Notes: generated by a model from the letters alone, not told the origin. A DNA stretch of 64,000 nucleotides from Siphonodentalium dalli (GCA_032622095.1 CP136063.1:274715426-274779425); one strand, 5' to 3'; shown: positions 11,498-22,689, numbered from the stretch's first letter. Translations and numbers: made by a program.

Positions 11498-11889
11498 TAC
11501 AACACCAGAAAGATATTAAAACGAATTTATCAATTCCGGAATATCCAAATAATTCAAAGTTAATGAAAGGCATAAATGCACAAATAGCATCATCGATATT
11601 GATTACAAAAGGCACACACAAATATCGAACCATACTAGATAGCGGAGCCGACATCAGTTTATGTTCGTTAAAATTTTATAACAATTTAAAATATAAACCG
11701 AAAATGCGAGAAACTCAATTTCATGCAACTTCTGCAAGTGGGGATACACTAACAATAAATGGTTTCATCATATTAAATTTCCACATTAATAAATTAAAGG
11801 TCTCACATAAATTCTATGTTTGCTCAAACATGCATCGATCTTTATTAATCGGCCAAATGGCGCCAGATTATATTTCGACCGCCAAATAA
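11494..11889 (+). pseudogene. Gypsy copy A aspartic protease fragment
   Basis: The frame opens at a GTG and belongs to pol. It contains the retropepsin active-site triad in LDSGADISLC and the flap-to-LLIG strand (HRSLLIG). These retroviral-type proteases cut the Gag-Pol precursor as homodimers. After LLIG, copy B reads GRDFLSGNGARL, but copy A has lost bases here and shifts frame, ending ISTAK. Confidence 0.85.
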
Positions 11890-12019
11890 TGAAAATTCGC
11901 GGAACATTTCACTTATACCAGATATCCACGTTGCAACCTTGGTCAGAATACAGTCTGCCCATGTAATTCCACCAAAGACAACGATATTAACGAAAGCGCG
12001 TATAATTTGAGGTAATAAA

Positions 12020-12538
12020 TTGTTTGCCACGAAATTTCTGCAGGTGGAACCAATAGACGAAGGCTTTATGGGAAATGAGCCAGGATTGACAGCCGAATAT
12101 ACTGCAAGCATTAACAGCGAGAGTATTCCAGTACTCATAAGCAATTACGCCGATAAACATTTTAATTTGCGACGAGGATGTATTATAGGCAGGGTGTCTG
12201 CCGTAAGGTGTGTGGAAACACCTCATCAGAATAACAATGCAATAAAAGAAGAGATTAATTTAGATGATGTACAAGTTCCCGATTCATTTAGGGATGATTT
12301 AATACCAATAATTCGAAATAATAGTGATATTTTTGCTACAAACTTAACCAACTTGGGATGTACCACGGCTGTGACCATGAAGATTCCCACGGGAGACCAC
12401 CCACCAATAAGGCTAATGCCTTATCGATGCCCATTGAAAAACCGTGAAATTCTTAGTGATAAAATTGATGAATTATTACAAGCAAAAATAATTTCACCAG
12501 CCCAGCAAGCCAATGGTCATTTCCGTGTATGGTTCTAA
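12020..12538 (+). pseudogene. Gypsy copy A pol, protease-RT connector and start of RT
   Basis: The frame continues pol after a short gap at 11890-12019, where an in-frame stop interrupts a sequence that copy B reads through. It carries the acidic connector (INLDDVQVPDSFRDDL) and the typical RT-entry block with the IRLMPYRCP motif. The end (AQQANGHFRVWF) is a frameshifted reading of the WSFPCMVLKKKD block seen in copy B. Confidence 0.8.
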
Positions 12539-12547
12539 GAAAAAAAG

Positions 12548-13348
12548 ATGATTCATATCGATTTATATCCGACCTTCGCAGACTTAATCTTATCACAAAA
12601 CCCACATTCTTCCCAATCGATCAAATCGATGATATTTTTAGCAGAAATGAAGGGAGTTAAATATATATCAGTTCTCGATTGTTTTTCTGCATATAATTGC
12701 ATTCCAATACATCACGCGGATCGAAGTAAGGCAACTATAACGTGTTTTAGAGGGAATTTTTCGTTTAACCACGCCTGCTTCGGTGCCATTGGAAGTTCTA
12801 GCGCTTTTCTTCAACTCATGAATCGTGTGTTGGAGGGGGTTAAAGGATGTCGCGCCTATGTCGACGATTTAATTTTGTACTCAGTGGATAATAAGTCCCA
12901 TTTAAGGCTTCTTCAGGAAGTTTTTGATCGCCTTAGGAAGTTTAATGTCAAGTTAAAGTTAAAGAAATGTTCATTCTTTAAAACTGAATGTTCATTTTTG
13001 GGGCATATCGTTGATCAACAAGGGATTAGACCCGATGCGAATAAAGTAAAAGCAATTCAAAATTTAACACCGCCAACAAATGTGAAACAAGTGAGAAGTG
13101 TTATAGGATCATTCTCGTGGTTCCGGAAATTTATTCCTAAATTTAGTAAAATTTGTGGACCTTTGGTAGAATTGACAAAGAAAAACACAAAATTTGAATG
13201 GACGAATGAATGTGATAAGTCATTTCAAAAATTGAAATCTGATTTAACAGAAGCCACATATCTTGCCTATCCAGATAAAAATAAACCATTCGTAATGTAT
13301 ACTGATGCCAGCGCGCATGCTATTACAGCATTGATTACAGTCACGTGA
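12548..13348 (+). pseudogene. Gypsy copy A reverse transcriptase
   Basis: The main RT block. SVLDCFSAYN holds the first catalytic Asp, CFGAIGSSSAF the primer grip region, and CRAYVDDLILYS the YVDD catalytic box. FLGHIVDQQGI and the SVIGSFSWFRKFIPKFS connection follow, and the start of RNase H is MYTDASAHA. The first roughly 30 codons are read out of frame. The proper reading (DLRRLNLITKP) lies in another frame until an extra base in a T-run at about 12630. A two-base loss at about 13337 shifts the RNase H frame. Confidence 0.9.
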
Positions 13349-13732
13349 CCCAGATGACCCGAGTATATCGAGATCAAATACGGAAAATCCTATACATTTT
13401 ATTTCAGCATGGCTGAATAAATCTCAAATTCGTTCATGGAGTATATTAGAACGGGAATGCTTTGCTATTTATTGGGCAATAAAGAAACTTAAATTTTATA
13501 TCAGTGGGTCTCCGTTAATTATAAAGACTGACCACAAGGTATTAACTCATATGTTATCTGCTCCAATGGACAATAAAACTGTCGCACGTTGGGCTGTGTG
13601 CATAGCTGCATACAAGCCGCAGATAATCCACATACCCGGAAAAGAGAATATATTTGCAGATCATTTATCACGACCTGAAAAGTTACAAACTGGTATGTCA
13701 GAGGTACCAGAGCAATCGGATGGCACAGGACC
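13349..13732 (+). pseudogene. Gypsy copy A RNase H, C-terminal part
   Basis: After the frameshift the RNase H domain continues with LERECFAIYWAIKKLKFYI (catalytic Glu), IIKTDHKVLTH (catalytic Asp) and HIPGKENIFADHLSRP (last Asp). This enzyme removes the RNA template during cDNA synthesis. The frame then runs into the 1018-bp insertion after the codons for DGTGP. Confidence 0.85.
13721..13732. repeat. Target-site duplication, left copy
   Basis: TGGCACAGGACC occurs here and again at 14751-14762, flanking the insertion. Copy B has one copy of the equivalent sequence. Confidence 0.85.
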
Positions 13733-14750
13733 AGTCTGGAGTAAACTACATACCCACATATACAAAATAGTGGGTCTGACGACCTTTCGTTCAGTTTTCA
13801 TTTCCCAAACCCGGGATTCCTTGTAATTACCGCCAATCAAAACTTAGCTCCAAGAAATGTGTGCCCCAATAAAAAACTAGTAACATGTCACGTGCTATCG
13901 GTGTGGAAATTCCGAAGGTGTGGCTAAATGTTGTTAAAATAGTATCCATGACGTCATGTTATACCGGAAGAGAAATTCACAAATCGACAAATAAAGTAGA
14001 TTGTTGACGAGCGGTCGAAAGTTTAAAATCAAGAATCACCGGAATTTGGAATGATTGCAGGCAACTGTAATTATGGTACAACTGGCCAATCTTTGGAGCT
14101 AATAATACGGCTGTGTAAGGTTGGGAGGGTTTCGGTGGGGTTGGTGGTAGAATTGTGTTGTTCTTCGCTCGTTTTGGCTGCGGTGGTACTACTGCCGGTA
14201 CTGGGGAACTGATATATCGTTTTGTTATGTCATTTAACTTTTTTTTAGTTCTGTAGTTGTTTTAGCAGATAATCCCGACATTCATGTATTTTTGATTCGT
14301 GGCCGTTGATTTGTGTTATTTTTTGACAACATGGGCGACAAATCGCCTGTCCAATCTAAAAAATAATTCGTTCTGAGTCCAAGAGATCCACATAAAGTGA
14401 CATTTTTTATAATTTCAAGAAGATCTGTCTTAGTTATTGTACATATTATTTTGGATCCCGGAAGCTAGCTGCTTCCCTTTATTGTCAGTAAAACAACCGC
14501 CGAACGAAAAGTCACAAACCCTGCAACTATTAATTGCGATTCTTAGAATCGGCTTCACAGGGTTGAAGCGGCCATGACGGCACTGGCACGTGACCATGTT
14601 TACGCCTGTCAATCACAACTAATTTCAGATTTATATTTAGTGTGGTGTGACGTAATTTGGGGGAAGCCCACAACCGTTCAGAAATGAAAAGTTGATGGGA
14701 ATGCAATAGACTCAGTATCAGTATGAATCTGAGTGTATGTTTACATAGAC
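13733..14750. mobile_element. 1018-bp insertion in Gypsy copy A pol (non-autonomous DNA element)
   Basis: Copy B has no counterpart, and pol resumes exactly after the repeated 12-mer. The left end reads AGTCTGGAGTAAACTACATA and the right end, reversed, reads GTCTATGTAAACATACAC, giving an imperfect terminal inverted repeat (GTCT..GTAAAC). There is no long ORF, poly(A) or RT homology. A MITE-like DNA transposon is the best reading; the superfamily is not recognised. A 12-bp duplication is longer than usual for most superfamilies. Confidence 0.75.
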
Positions 14751-14762
14751 TGGCACAGGACC
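14751..14762. repeat. Target-site duplication, right copy
   Basis: Second TGGCACAGGACC. Pol coding sequence (PEREVPMDV in copy B) continues immediately after it. Confidence 0.85.
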
Positions 14763-16055
14763 TGAACGAGAAGTACCAATGGATGTGGAAATAATTGACA
14801 CATCTAAATTAAACACAAAACAATATGCAAATTGTCGCATAGACAAAATTCTACCTGAAAATCAAGAAGCAATTCAGTTAGAGGGGTTGACATACAACTT
14901 GAACAAGAACGCGATATCGAAGCAATAGAGATTGTTAAAAAATTAAATTCCACCAAACCACCCAGACAAATAGCAGATAAATATAAAGTAATTAAAGATG
15001 TGCTATATTTCATCAGTAATCATGATGATGATCCAGATATACGCCTATTTATTCCCGAAAATATTCGACAAGCTGTACTCAAACAATACCATGACTTAGC
15101 AGGACATTTTTCCACAGTTAAGACTTTTGCAACAGCAAAACTTAAATATTATTGGCCAAACATGTATAGAGATATACATAATTATTGTCAAGCTTGCATG
15201 ATTTGTAAAATGAGGAATTTATCACAACAAAAGGCACCATTCCAGGAGATGAATCGCCCCCCATTTCCGTTTGCGACAATAAGCACTGATATACAAGGAC
15301 CGTTTGAAACAACAATGTCCAATAACAAATATATTTTAACTTTTATTTGTTGTCTGACCAAATATGTCGAGGCATTTGCGATTCCCGACAAACGAGCCGA
15401 AACGGTGATAATGATATTTTTAGATGAGGTCATAAGCAGACATAGTTGGTGTCAGATAACGGAATGGAGTTCAAAAATAAAAAAGATGGATCAGGTGTGC
15501 AAAGAACTAAATATACATCATATTTACAGCTCCCCCTACCACCTGTCTTCGCAGAGATGTGTTGAGCGCAGTCATGCCGTTTTAGATTCTGTTATATCAA
15601 AATTGGTATTACAAAACACACACACTTGGGACATCTATTTGTCACAAGCATTATTTGCAATGCGTGTTCACGTAAATTATACAACAACATTCAGTCCGTT
15701 TTATTTATTATATCATAGGGAACCCACTTTAAGTCTTGATAATATTCTAAAACCCAGATTGAAATATGTAGGGGAGGACTTTACATCTATCGCTTTACAG
15801 GAACAGCATAGAAATTTTCGTTTAGTTCTTTCGCGTTTAAGATCTCAAATCAGAACACAGAGAAAGAATGAAAAACGGAAAGATCCAGTTTATTACAAAT
15901 CTCGCAGAAAAACAGGTAAACTGAGTTTATCATGGCAAAGTCATTGGAATATAATTGAAAAACATAGTAATGTCTCATTCTTAATTAAAGATCAATTAAG
16001 TGCTCGAACAGTCCGCTGTCATGCCGACAATATTCGTAAAGCCGACACTGCATAG
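14763..16055 (+). pseudogene. Gypsy copy A integrase
   Basis: After a frameshifted linker (14763-14999), the frame from 15000 gives the HHCC zinc-binding module (QYHDLAGH, then CQACMIC). The catalytic core follows: first Asp in ISTDIQGPFE, the second in a damaged SDNG block at about 15440-15475 where two indels turn it into SWCQITEWSS, and the Glu in CVERSHAVL. The C-terminal region follows with NILKPRLKYVGEDF and a GRKTGKLS-type segment. Integrase inserts the cDNA into the genome; here the core is broken. HPNSQG in copy B is HLSSQR here. Confidence 0.85.
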
Positions 16056-16475
16056 AAAATTCCACCCAAAGATACAATACGTCAATTGCGAAGACAGCGA
16101 TTTGTTGTAAATAGTTATAACGAAGACCCAGAACAACCGGCGTCATCAAAATGGTCATCTAGTGACGAAATTCCACTTGCTCAATTAATGAGAAGAAAAC
16201 AGTTAAGAAGAGAAATTTCTTCAAGCGACGATGAAATACCGCGTTTGTAATGGGCAGATAGATTGCGCGCAAATGAGCAAAACAATAATAATTCAGATGC
16301 TTTTGCGGCCGAAACTGAAGAAATTGAAAATGTTGCCTCTGATAACATAAACCCATATGTACAAACAACTGTTTCTAACATGGATATCGATTTAAATTCG
16401 CGTTCATATGATGCATCTACACAAGCAGGCGTGAATGATATCATTCGTGTTATAAGCACACGGGAAACAAAATAG
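16056..16475 (+). pseudogene. Gypsy copy A pol C-terminal tail
   Basis: Copy B reads straight through this region as the C-terminus of pol. In copy A a TAG replaces a Trp codon at about 16053 and another stop falls near 16248, leaving the open tail LRANEQNNNNSDAFAAETEE to ISTRETK. It is Ser/Asn/acidic-rich with no catalytic motif, a low-complexity tail after the integrase C-terminal domain. Confidence 0.75.
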
Positions 16476-16710
16476 ACAATTTGTCCGACAGAATTAATAT
16501 CAGGATTTCACTAAAGTCATACTTACCAGTATGATTATGCAACAGTAATGTATCCGTAAATAACTATATATTGTAGTCCTGACGGAATAACAAACAATGT
16601 ATAACAAAACCCTGAATGTTCACTTTCCGTATAACAAAGTAATAGAACTGATAAACAATTGAACTAAATAACACAAACATGATTTAAATCATAGTCTTAA
16701 TATTCATAAT
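16476..16710. other. Start of post-pol non-coding region, copy A
   Basis: AT-rich sequence shared with copy B (44680-44914) and no frame of note. It includes a near-palindromic ATGATTTAAATCAT at about 16679-16692. Confidence 0.6.
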
Positions 16711-17034
16711 CTACGCGTGTATAACATAAATATATCCACCATTGTGCTTAAATAAAGTGCCGACAACACATGCAAACTTTTCTGTATACAAAGCATGAGG
16801 TTTACTTGATTTATGTATCTGGACAACGGGTCCAGGAATATCGTGTAAAGCTATTGAGATGATAAATTTGCACATACAATTGAACTGACCAGCATGAGTA
16901 TTGCATAGACTCCATAACTCAGCTGACATGCGTGTTATGTAGGTTATTGTATGGGTAAGCACCGCGATGAGTTGCCAATTGCCTATACATACAGTACAAC
17001 GTTCAATCGTAATAATAATTAATAAATAGAGCAT
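16711..17034 (-). other. Antisense ORF in post-pol region, copy A
   Basis: A 107-residue frame on the strand opposite pol, open in both copies (copy B at 44335-44679). Shared core: TIERCTVCIGNWQLIAVL and LWSLCNTHAGQFNCMCKF. There are seven cysteines in the shared part and no recognised domain. The four base differences I can count in the core are all amino-acid-changing, so selection for coding is not shown. The N-terminus is set by the edge of the ~1.3 kb insertion. Confidence 0.3.
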
Positions 17035-17131
17035 GGCTTGGAGTGAAATACGCCGATATAGTGCATAGTGAGGTTGTGTAGTTCACGACGCGATGCACTA
17101 TATCGGCGTATTTCACGACAAGTCATGCTCT
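17028..17131. repeat. ~39-bp-arm hairpin (foldback)
   Basis: AGAGCATGGCTTGGAGTGAA and the following bases to GTGCAT at 17066 pair with 17093-17131 (ATGCACTATATCGG to TCATGCTCT). Only a few mismatches occur, and the loop is about 26 bases. The shared inner core is AAATACGCCGATATAGTGCAT. It is probably the terminus of a DNA transposon or a solo foldback element. Confidence 0.9.
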
Positions 17132-18350
17132 AATTATTATATTGTATCGAACAAATGCAGAAATTAAAGGCAAACCAGTGGGCAAACACCATTTGTTTAA
17201 AAAAAATAAAAAATAATATGTAAAAAAAATAAAAATATATTTTTTAAATTCCTCTTTGTTCAGGTTTGTTTGTTTGTTTGTTTTTAATTAATTCTTTGTA
17301 ATTTTTTTGTTTTCAGTGTTTGTTTTCCTGTTTTTTTTAAAACTTTGGCTGCCTGTTTGTTGTTTTTTTTAATTATTTTTTGTTGTTTTTTTAATTATTT
17401 TTATTTGTTGTAAATGTTTATTTTTTGTTTGTTTATTTTTCATGTTTGTTTTTCCTGTTTTAAAAAAAACTTGTTTTTTTTAAATTCCCCTTTGTTCAGG
17501 TTTGTTTGTTTTTTAAAATAAATTTTTTTGTTGTAATTTTTTTTTTTGGTGACCAGTGACCAAACTCAAGAACATTTAGACCAATGTCAACACATTTCAA
17601 CCACTTACCCACTCTTAATTGGTGCCCGGACGAACGAAGAATGTATTAAATTTGGTCATTTATCAGTATAAGTCGCTCTTGTACACGGAACTATCAGAAT
17701 AATTGAGCCGCGAAATTATTGATTATTTTCGAACCGAGGGGTCACGTGACTCCGATCGGAAGCAAAGAATTTACGGTTACAAAAAAAAGTGTTCCCAACT
17801 CCGGAAACATGAACGTAAGATTGGTGTTATTGGGCCATGAAAATCTGCAGTAGCGTGTTTTTTCAACGCTTAGTATACAGCATAGGGGTATTATTTATTT
17901 ACAAGAGACAGCTAAAACAAGCTGTAATCGGCAAATTGTATTCTCGGTTCATTTTATTAGTTGTTCGGGTACGGCAACCGATCAGACGTTTTAGTGTTAC
18001 CGGTATAGGAATGGGGTATCGCGAACTTAGGAAACGCAACGGGACTCCAGAGAAAACCTTTGTAATTTTGATTTAGCAGTAGGAAACTACTATTTTCAAC
18101 TTTTACTAAGTTCAGACAATTGATGTTCGCCTTACTGAAGCTTTAATTTGGATCAGCGGCGAAATAACAAGTAGTTTCAGAACAAAGTTTGATGTAGTGT
18201 TCGTTACTATTTTTAGTAGTCAAAACTACATATGCATAGTGCACGATGGGAGAGACTTGAAGGCGTAGTATACAACTACGACTAATAGAGTCGAGTAGCC
18301 AACCAATCTAAAAGCTTGATTTCAATAACAAAGTCACGTGAGATACAATA
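17029..18350. mobile_element. ~1.3 kb insertion in post-pol region of copy A
   Basis: Copy B goes directly from the CGTTCAATCGTAATACTAAT segment to AAAAAATAGATTATCATTAATC. Copy A has about 1320 extra bases between them. The left end is a large hairpin (17028-17131). A T/TG-rich low-complexity stretch (about 17170-17550) follows, then about 800 bases including a 79-codon frame at 17837-18076 with no recognised domain. The AT-rich borders prevent a confident target duplication. It may be one element or two nested ones. Confidence 0.65.
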
Positions 18351-18895
18351 TTAAAAAATAGATTATCATTAATCGTCATTGACCATGCATCCTTAGCATA
18401 CAATTTGTTTACCCACGAAACATTACCCAGATGTATTGAATATAGGTATAGCGGAATTTCGAGTGGTATGCGCAACCCTCGTCTTCCGGGTTTGACTTGA
18501 AATACGCAGGGATATTTAACCCTGGTGTTGGTAATGGAATGCTAAGTGTTATTAAATAAGAATGGTCGTTAGATGGCTTATATCAAGCACAAGTATAATA
18601 CTATTTTATTCACTCTGTAAACCGCATATTAAGTTTCGTTTATAATTGTAAATATGTGCATATAATATAGTATGATATAGGTAGTGGAAAAGTACATGTA
18701 TGTGGTAGTTCACTACTGCGCGATTGTTATAAATAGTTGTGAATAGTTTAACGAAATCGCAGTCATCTACTGATTGGTTCTAATTCTACTGGAATGGTGA
18801 ACGCTAATTCACCCGATTTTAACAATAATTTCACACTAAAATAATTACAAGAGTTACACGATTGTTGATTATAAATATCGTCGCAGCAGAAATGT

Positions 18896-19267
18896 TTGGT
18901 TATCGCACAGCAATTGATTTCAGCAACAATTACATTTTTTATGAAATTTTATGGCGTGATATACATATATCTAGCGGTTCCCTTTAATGTCATGATTCAA
19001 GACATATTTTTTAATTCCTACGATCACATTTTATTGATCATAAACCCAATTACCTTAATGTCCATATCCCTCATTTATTGCATGACCATTTTTCTTTACA
19101 TTTTATGGAAATGCTCTACGAACAGGTTCAAAATTTATGAAAATGCAAATTGCATTGGCGAGTCACTGATTTTGTTTCGTGATTCGTACTTTGGACATAT
19201 TTTGGTTTCAAGATGCTTATTAGCTATTGTGGGTTTATTGTATTCTTTTTACAAACACATTATTTAG
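18896..19267 (+). other. Hydrophobic post-pol ORF, copy A
   Basis: A 123-codon frame on the pol strand, opening at a TTG; the first in-frame ATG is about 16 codons in. Three hydrophobic stretches could span a membrane (around FYGVIYIYLAV, LMSISLIYCMTIFLYILW and CLLAIVGLLYSF). It is intact in copy B (43455-43826) with only about six residue changes. The position after pol is where env lies in errantiviruses, but no signal peptide, furin site, fusion peptide or cysteine pattern of a fusion protein is visible. Function unknown. Confidence 0.35.
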
Positions 19268-19294
19268 CATTCGTGTCATTTATGTCGAACAAAT

Positions 19295-19495
19295 GTGGTT
19301 CGCCAAACACGAGCAATGGTTGGTACTGTAAGTCAGGCTAATGACGTCACACGGGATGGACCATCCAATATACACCGTGCTGACACACCAGACACGCAGA
19401 CCGGACCAGACATTGGTGTTTCAACCACATCTAGCGAAACCGCTGCTAATCTTCGACTGTTCATGACACTGTCCTCACAAGATTATCGGACATAG
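19295..19495 (+). other. Ser/Thr/Asp-rich post-pol ORF, copy A
   Basis: A 66-codon polar frame shared with copy B (43227-43451, slightly longer there). It carries TVSQANDVTRDGPSNIHRAD and TTSSETAANLR. In copy A, protein-like reading continues in other frames to about 19812 (LHFLVRRLVDNRCF, then YDTRSFMNIADVMLLRWIY). This suggests one decayed longer gene, but copy B has a stop in the last part. Confidence 0.35.
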
Positions 19496-19499
19496 CTAT

Positions 19500-20448
19500 T
19501 CCACCGACTGTCCAAAATGAACACTCCTTGCTGCATTTCCTCGTTCGACGGCTTGTAGACAATCGTTGTTTCAACGCTGACGCCGCCACAGTTCCTTAGA
19601 TGATTACCTGAATGACGCATATGATACCAGATCGTTCATGAATATCGCTGATGTGATGTTACTACGTTGGATATACATTGCCATAAAAGAATTGACATTT
19701 GATCGCAAATGTACACTGCTGATACATGTACACCGATCATTACACGTTACTTCATTGCCTCCACGTCGCTTGCTGACTAAGACCAGAGATGTCAAAGACG
19801 ATATCCTGTGAAGCTACATATACCTATACCACAAACATTTGCGTACCTTCTTTCATCGTATAACGTTATCTAATTATGTACGATGTTATACTGTGTATAC
19901 CTGTTTTCATCAATGGAGGCTGCCTTCCCAACTGATGAGTATATCGGTTACTACACATTCTCACGCCGCACGGACAATCACATTTATCATCCTTAATTGT
20001 TGCTGTCAATTAACTGTATCCTGCATGTCTACTTCACACACTAGTGTTCTACATGCTGTGTTAATTATCCGATCATGGATAGACTAGTTTGCCGAATATA
20101 TATATATATTTATATTGGACACATATATCACGTTATACCCGCCAAGCCAAAACTTCTATAAAACATTCTTGGATAAATAAACTGTTCGCTGATAAACCAG
20201 TGCTCCAGTGACTTACTGTTCGATGCTAATCCAGTAACCTAGTGACATACTGTTTACCAGACTCGCCATGGATAACTAACTCTCGTTTCGTTTGCTGTTG
20301 AGTTTTTGTGTATGAATATCCTTGTGTTGATTTTATTTTTAGGTTCGCGACTCGCGATTATACTCATAGATCCAACTATCTTCTGTACCCTCGGATTTTA
20401 TCAAAATTTTAGTTCCCAATACTATATATAGTCTTAGGAACTCTGAAC
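19500..20448. other. Post-pol tail of copy A before the 3' LTR
   Basis: Besides the decayed frames up to about 19812 there is no gene. The section 20130-20460 is shared with copy B (42470-42800), including GCTGATAAACCAGTGCTCCAG. A short TA run lies at about 20098-20112. Confidence 0.6.
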
Positions 20449-20459
20449 GGAGGGGACTC
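20449..20459 (+). promoter_or_regulatory. Polypurine tract, copy A
   Basis: GGAGGGGACTC directly precedes the 3' LTR start (TGTCCG). Copy B has AGAGGGGACTC at the same place. This primes plus-strand DNA synthesis in LTR elements. Confidence 0.8.
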
Positions 20460-20952
20460 TGTCCGATAGTACAGAAGATATCGGTTGATATATAATTAAT
20501 TATGTTCCCAGTTATTGCTATAACGTATTGTACAGATACACACAGCACATCGAGATATAACTAATAGAATAGATACAATCATAATTATCAAGATCATATT
20601 CTAAATTGGATGTGACATGTACTGCCATATTATGTGTTGGAAGGATCAGACCACAATCATTCTACCATACCGATGGTGATACACGTCACAGGTAGGTTAT
20701 CATATACATCATACCTTATTATGATGCATGATACACCATACGTTGTAATAACTACTGGCATCGAGAGATACGAAAAACCACTCTCTCTCCGGCGGCCGAA
20801 CGATATACCTCTGTTCACCTTTTACCGATGCTCCTGCTGTGTTTATCACTATGACTTATACACATATAAAGTTATCAAAAGCCACGGACGGTTATTATTA
20901 TCAATGTTACCGACCCGGCCAATTCAACATCTAAACCCTAGACACCGAGACA
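20460..20952 (+). repeat. 3' LTR of Gypsy copy A (493 bp)
   Basis: Starts TGTCCGATAGTACA and ends ACACCGAGACA, giving the TG...CA ends expected. Only its first ~15 bases, its last ~50 bases and scattered internal words (for example ACTTATACACATATAAAGT) match the copy B LTR. The rest is strongly diverged although the coding regions are very similar. There is no 5' partner in the window. Confidence 0.8.
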
Positions 20953-22423
20953 CAGCCAATCAGATATACAGTCACTCATTCCGTCACCTAGACACTTGGT
21001 ATTAATTCTTTGAGAAGTTGGACAAATGTGTTGGACTTCTTGTCAATTGGAAAATAATTGGCATACAATTTACTGATATCACACTTGTGTAGCTCTAATA
21101 GTATGCAGCCGGTTCAGTGTTAATATTTTGGTTGGCTCAAATGTCTTACTCATTATTTCCTTTTACAACTTATATGCACTTATCTCAAATAATACCATTT
21201 AGCGACAATTGATTGAAACATAGCACCAGCGACGAAGTACAGGACAACGTTGATTATCATCATATGGTTTCAGTTATAATTGTTGGCGCCCTCAAAAACC
21301 AATTATGTTGAAATCGTTGCACATATGTGAAACATATAATGTCGTTTTAAGCACACACATCACATATCAGACGAAAGTGTTGAAAATAGACTTCTAGGAG
21401 CAATTTGAATTGTTTCAACCCAACAGACACGCTTTATAGATTGGAAAATCTATGTCTGACCAGATTTTCGGAAACATCAAAGCCGGAAACAACTTGATCC
21501 CGCATATAATTTAATACAACTCCACTTTGATATTGCTTTAAGCCAACAGAGCGTGCAATAAGAAAGATATAATAATGTGTGAACGCGAGGAATACCATGT
21601 CTGTGTACAAATACAATTGACTATTTTGTATATGACATTTCTCACTGTGATTGATTCTTCAATAGATATTTTAAAAATGTATGTGCATACATATATGCAA
21701 GCGTGTCGGATGAAGAGAAATCTAGCTCACATGTATCTTAACTGAGATGGAAATGTCCCCTGCCACCCACGACAATAATAATATATCAACAAACATAAAA
21801 ACGTGTTTTATAATAATTGTACAAAGATCGATGCACAAGCAATAGTATTTTCAACATTTAGTTTATATTTCATGTTCAGTAGAATAAATCTCAAGTTGTT
21901 GACCACAATATTACATATACATGAATGTGTGTACACGTATTTATGAGATATATAGCAGGATCCCAGTACAAATTAAAACAAAAACAAGTCCTTGTTGTAT
22001 CGTTTTTGTTTATATTAGCATTGTTAAATTTGTTATAATACAATATACGAAGAAAATATACTCCCAAGAAAATAGTTCCTGTTTTACGCTGTTGTTTCTA
22101 AACAAGAACAGTTTTGGCAGTCCATTTACTGATATTTTAACTTTTGATTTACACAAATGTCACGTTGTGTGCTCGTACTGAGTACCGACCTCATTTAGCG
22201 CACTAGCTTTCATCCATCATTTATAAAATAAATTGTGTGGAACCTGTGTATTTCAATGTTTGAAATTGTATATACAGTTCCGGTATTGCGTGGTGTCAGT
22301 TTTAAGGTTTTCGTGATATTCCTGGGATATTTTCCCGTTGATAAATGACCAAATTTGTCAACCGCCCAGCACGCGATCGCATGGCGACAGTGACCAGTTA
22401 AAACTTAAAATATATCTGCAAAT
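20953..22423. other. Unannotated AT-rich stretch upstream of the host gene
   Basis: No gene or clear repeat is seen. Its last few hundred bases should contain the promoter and 5' UTR of the gene starting at 22424. A TATATA-like TGTATATACAG lies near 22267. An upstream ATG at 22381 opens a six-codon uORF (MATVTS). Confidence 0.5.
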
Positions 22424-22508
22424 ATGCAGACAATGTTTTCTATTCGCAGATTGATGTTTGCTCTTTCTCTCGTCGTGGTAGTGATTTTCCCGCAGAGTGT
22501 GCTACCAG
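22424..22508 (+). CDS. Host gene, exon 1: signal peptide
   Basis: The ATG opens a 28-codon segment with a textbook signal peptide: a short basic N-region (FSIRR) and a hydrophobic core (LMFALSLVVVVIF), then PQSVLP. The exon ends in CCAG followed by a consensus donor GTAAGT, leaving one base of the next codon (phase 1). The acceptor at 32313 accepts exactly that phase, so I join it to the exon at 32314. Two other ATGs at codons 4 and 11 are in frame; the first is chosen because it gives the fullest basic region. The product should enter the secretory pathway. The exon is too short for ordinary ORF finding. Confidence 0.7.
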
Positions 22509-22689
22509 GTAAGTTGGAAATATTGGGCCCACTGTTGGCGGAAAAGTAATTATTGAACTTCAAATTATAAAGTGTGGTGATTGTCCAACTTTTAGTCATG
22601 TGAGTGTCAACCATAGTCAAAGCTAACACTGTTAGTTGAACACACGGATGTTTAATCCTTAGCCTGACAAAAGTGCTTTAAATTGCGTT

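Larger units (their letters stand above)
10940..20952 (+). mobile_element. Ty3/Gypsy LTR retrotransposon, copy A (5'-truncated)
   Basis: A plus-strand element that can be aligned by eye to copy B (41940-51141). It keeps part of gag, protease, RT, RNase H, integrase, a long post-pol region and a 3' LTR. Its 5' LTR, leader and gag start are missing where it meets the minus-strand LINE. About 0.85 kb of gag, including the zinc knuckle, is deleted internally. Two insertions absent from copy B interrupt it: 13733-14750 and about 17029-18350. Several frameshifts and in-frame stops make it non-autonomous. Confidence 0.9.

Noticed and set aside
18896-19267. Hydrophobic post-pol ORF as a retroviral-type envelope gene
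   Set aside because: Too short, non-ATG opening, no signal peptide, cleavage site or fusion peptide pattern; kept only as an unknown ORF.
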